Origin: DTDX01 sp964608455
Lineage (GTDB): Archaea; Thermoproteota; Bathyarchaeia; 40CM-2-53-6; DTDX01
Assembly: GCA_964608455.1 (NCBI GenBank)
Contig: CAZSNM010000001.1
Location: forward strand, 39,568 to 103,567
Direction: 5' to 3'
DNA: 64,000 nt
This document shows, piece after piece, positions 62,277-64,000 of the stretch. The notes beneath the pieces were generated by a model that did no database searches, was not told the origin of the DNA, and saw nothing but the letters and a program-made list of their open reading frames with translations. A program made the position numbers and the translations under genes. The first letter of the stretch is position 1; every line of letters begins with the position of its first letter.

Positions 62277-62606
62277 TTAAGAAATTTTAGCTCCATTTGG
62301 AACATCTTTATCTATTGACAGTAGGGAAACGATGTTTTCTGATACAGCAGCTAAAAGCATCCCTTCCGAAATTATTCCAGCAATTTTAGCTGGTTTTAAA
62401 TTAGCTAAGAAAACTACTTTTTTTCCTTTAAGTTCTTCAGGAGTATAATACCCTACTAAACCTGAAATTGTTTGCTTTACGCCTAACTCGCCTAAATCCA
62501 CAAGAATTTTATATAGTTTTTTTGTCCCTTCAACACGCTCTACAGAAGTTATAGTTCCAACTCTTAAATCAAGTTTTTGAAAATCATTAATATCAGCTTG
62601 AGCCAA
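62277..62606 (-). CDS. CsaA/MetG-C-type tRNA-binding OB-fold protein
   Basis: 109 aa, a stand-alone tRNA-binding domain: DLRVGTITSVERVEGTKKLYKILVDLG, QTISGLVGYYTPEELKGKKVVFLANLKPAKIAGIISEGMLLAA. It is like the C-terminal domain of methionyl-tRNA synthetase and CsaA. It may act with MetG in trans. ATG 62606. It is 14 nt upstream of the Rpc34-like gene and in the same direction. Confidence 0.92.
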   Translation of the reverse strand: MAQADINDFQKLDLRVGTITSVERVEGTKKLYKILVDLGELGVKQTISGLVGYYTPEELKGKKVVFLANLKPAKIAGIISEGMLLAAVSENIVSLLSIDKDVPNGAKIS

Positions 62607-62728
62607 TTAAATTCACCATTAGCAAATTTAAATTTACTCATTGAACTTGATTTATTATTATACTATTTTAAAATAAAAATCTTTTTTTAAATTGTTAAGT
62701 GTATATATGCAAAGGAAGGGATTTCTGC

Positions 62729-64000
62729 TTGAAAGAAATAAAAAAAGCAGAGATAGTTTTTCAACCTTTAGGCAGAAGATTTATAATGTATGCTGGAGAA
62801 TCCCTATATTTAGCTGCTAAAGCTGCAAATGTAGAAAGTTTATGCGGTGGAAAAGGCTTATGCGGTAAATGTAGAATAATAATTAAAGAAGGAGAGCATC
62901 TTCTTTCTTCTTTCTCAACCGCTGAAAAAAAATTTCTTTCAAAAGAAGAAATTAATGAAGGATACAGATTAGCTTGCCAAACCATTATTGAGAATGCTGG
63001 AAAAATTATAGTTGAGGTGCCTTTTGAAAGCAGAGTTGGAAAACAAAGACTAGCTGTTTCAGGAATGGAAGCTAAAGTTGAGTTTAATCCTAATATTAAA
63101 AAGTATTTTCTTGAGGTTCCCCCTCCAACATTAAGCGATTTTAAACCAGATTTTGAAAGAATAATCGAAGGTTTAAAGGTTAAGCATAATTTAAACATAA
63201 AGCATATAAGTTATTATGCTTTAAAAAATTTACCCATAATTCTTCGAAATAGCGGATTTAAAATTACCTTAACTGTTAAAGCTGAAAAAGAAATTGTTGA
63301 TGTTGAAGAAGGCAATAAAGAAAAAGAGCTTTATGGATTTGCTGTTGATATTGGAACAACTAAAGTTGCAGGCTACTTAATGGATTTAAATAGAAATAAA
63401 GTTGTTGCTACTGCTTCAATGATGAATCCTCAAATACCTTATGGAGAAGACGTTATTTCTAGAATTTCATATGCCTCAAAAAATCCTTTAAATCTTGAGG
63501 TTTTGCATAAAACCATAGTTGATGGAATTAATCAACTTATAAAAGAAGCTTGCGAAAAAGCAGGTATAAACCCAAAATTAATTTATGAATTAGTTATTGT
63601 TGGCAATACAGCTATGCATCATATATTCTTTAATATTAATCCTAAGTTTCTAGCTTTATCACCTTATATCCCAACTTTAAAAAAATCTCTTTATGTTAAA
63701 AGCAAGGATTTAAACATAAATATTCATTCAGAAGCTGAAGTATATTCTCTTCCTTTAATTGCAGGTTTTGTTGGAGCAGATGCTGTAGCTGATATTTTAG
63801 CTACTGAAATCTATAAGCTTAAAGATAAAACCTTGTTAATAGATATAGGAACGAACACTGAAATAATTTTAAGTGATGGTTTAAATTTAATATGCTGCTC
63901 TGCAGCTTCAGGCCCAGCTTTCGAAGGTGCGCATATAACGCATGGAATGAGGGCTGCAACAGGCGCGATAGAAAAAATTTGGATAAATCCTGAAGATTTA
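62729..64000 (+). CDS. RACo-like ASKHA ATPase with N-terminal 2Fe-2S domain (runs off the window)
   Basis: 424 codons are present from TTG 62729, behind AAGGAAGGG, to the right edge. An N-terminal ferredoxin domain has C39, C45, C48, C83; then a linker and an actin-like ATPase with FAVDIGTTKVAGYLM and LLIDIGTNTEIIL. This is the layout of reductive activators of corrinoid proteins (RACo), which reactivate Co(II) in methyl transfer. The target protein is not in the window. The C terminus is missing. Confidence 0.88.
   Translation, partial: MKEIKKAEIVFQPLGRRFIMYAGESLYLAAKAANVESLCGGKGLCGKCRIIIKEGEHLLSSFSTAEKKFLSKEEINEGYRLACQTIIENAGKIIVEVPFESRVGKQRLAVSGMEAKVEFNPNIKKYFLEVPPPTLSDFKPDFERIIEGLKVKHNLNIKHISYYALKNLPIILRNSGFKITLTVKAEKEIVDVEEGNKEKELYGFAVDIGTTKVAGYLMDLNRNKVVATASMMNPQIPYGEDVISRISYASKNPLNLEVLHKTIVDGINQLIKEACEKAGINPKLIYELVIVGNTAMHHIFFNINPKFLALSPYIPTLKKSLYVKSKDLNINIHSEAEVYSLPLIAGFVGADAVADILATEIYKLKDKTLLIDIGTNTEIILSDGLNLICCSAASGPAFEGAHITHGMRAATGAIEKIWINPEDL

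Overview
The window is A+T-rich archaeal chromosome. Archaeal information-processing genes mark it: TBP, clamp loader RfcS/RfcL, Nop5 plus fibrillarin, Trm1, TrmG10, RNase Z and a histidine-type signal peptidase. An Rpc34-like RNA polymerase III subunit homologue and a complete Cdv (ESCRT-III/Vps4) division cluster point to the TACK/Thermoproteota side, which is an inference. W/Mo-cofactor genes, a tungsten AOR, HypC/HypD, nickel uptake, LarB and a corrinoid-activating-type protein suggest an anaerobe. Start codons are often TTG or GTG behind a good Shine-Dalgarno (SD) site.

Layout. 1-8 kb: Lhr-type helicase end, PadR regulator, signal peptidase, TBP, thioredoxin, Nudix, a C/D-box guide RNA (3038-3099), a PflX-like radical SAM protein, Prs, TrmG10 and RNase Z. 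8.2-12.2 kb: division cluster cdvB1-cdvA-cdvB2-cdvC-cdvB3, where cdvB2 appears to start at AUU. 12.2-13.5 kb: an EndoQ pseudogene with several lesions. 13.6-19.4 kb: glutamate dehydrogenase, RFC, MoaA/B/C and a 62-aa duplicated mini-protein. 19.4-29.7 kb: ferritin-like gene with a riboswitch-like leader, then branched-chain amino acid genes (ilvD; ilvB-ilvH-ilvC-leuC-leuD; cimA; ilvE), with a second structured leader before ilvB. 29.7-35.6 kb: DUF362 ferredoxin protein, NikR, nickel transporter NikMNQO, LarB, Lrp regulator, 5-FTHF cyclo-ligase. 35.7-41.6 kb: alcohol dehydrogenase, AOR with its ferredoxin, tRNA-Ala, WrbA. 42-50 kb: probable copper/metal regulon (CopA, YHS and TRASH mini-proteins, Lrp-TRASH regulator, Met-rich membrane protein), hemerythrin and an M24 peptidase/MIP18/SRPBCC string. 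50-56 kb: HypD/HypC, a nuclease-like orphan, a 167-nt nested hairpin, intron-containing tRNA-Cys, thioredoxin reductase, a NapH-like protein, PyrD. 56-64 kb: Nop5-fibrillarin, RNase HII interrupted by a mini-intein, THEP1, Trm1, RlmE, Rpc34-like protein, CsaA-like protein and the start of a RACo-like protein.

Functional links. Nop5 and fibrillarin are the protein partners of the C/D RNA found here. MoaABC can supply pterin to the AOR. NikMNQO, LarB and HypCD form a nickel theme. The four metal genes around 42-46.6 kb share a 15-bp near-palindrome 47-60 nt upstream of their start codons, probably a common operator.

Most notable: the RNase HII mini-intein, the shared metal-regulon operator, the two leader RNAs with mutually exclusive pairings (before ilvB and before the ferritin-like gene), the 167-nt hairpin, the AUU-initiated CdvB and the tRNA-Cys intron of only 11 nt. 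All are read by eye; no search or folding was run.
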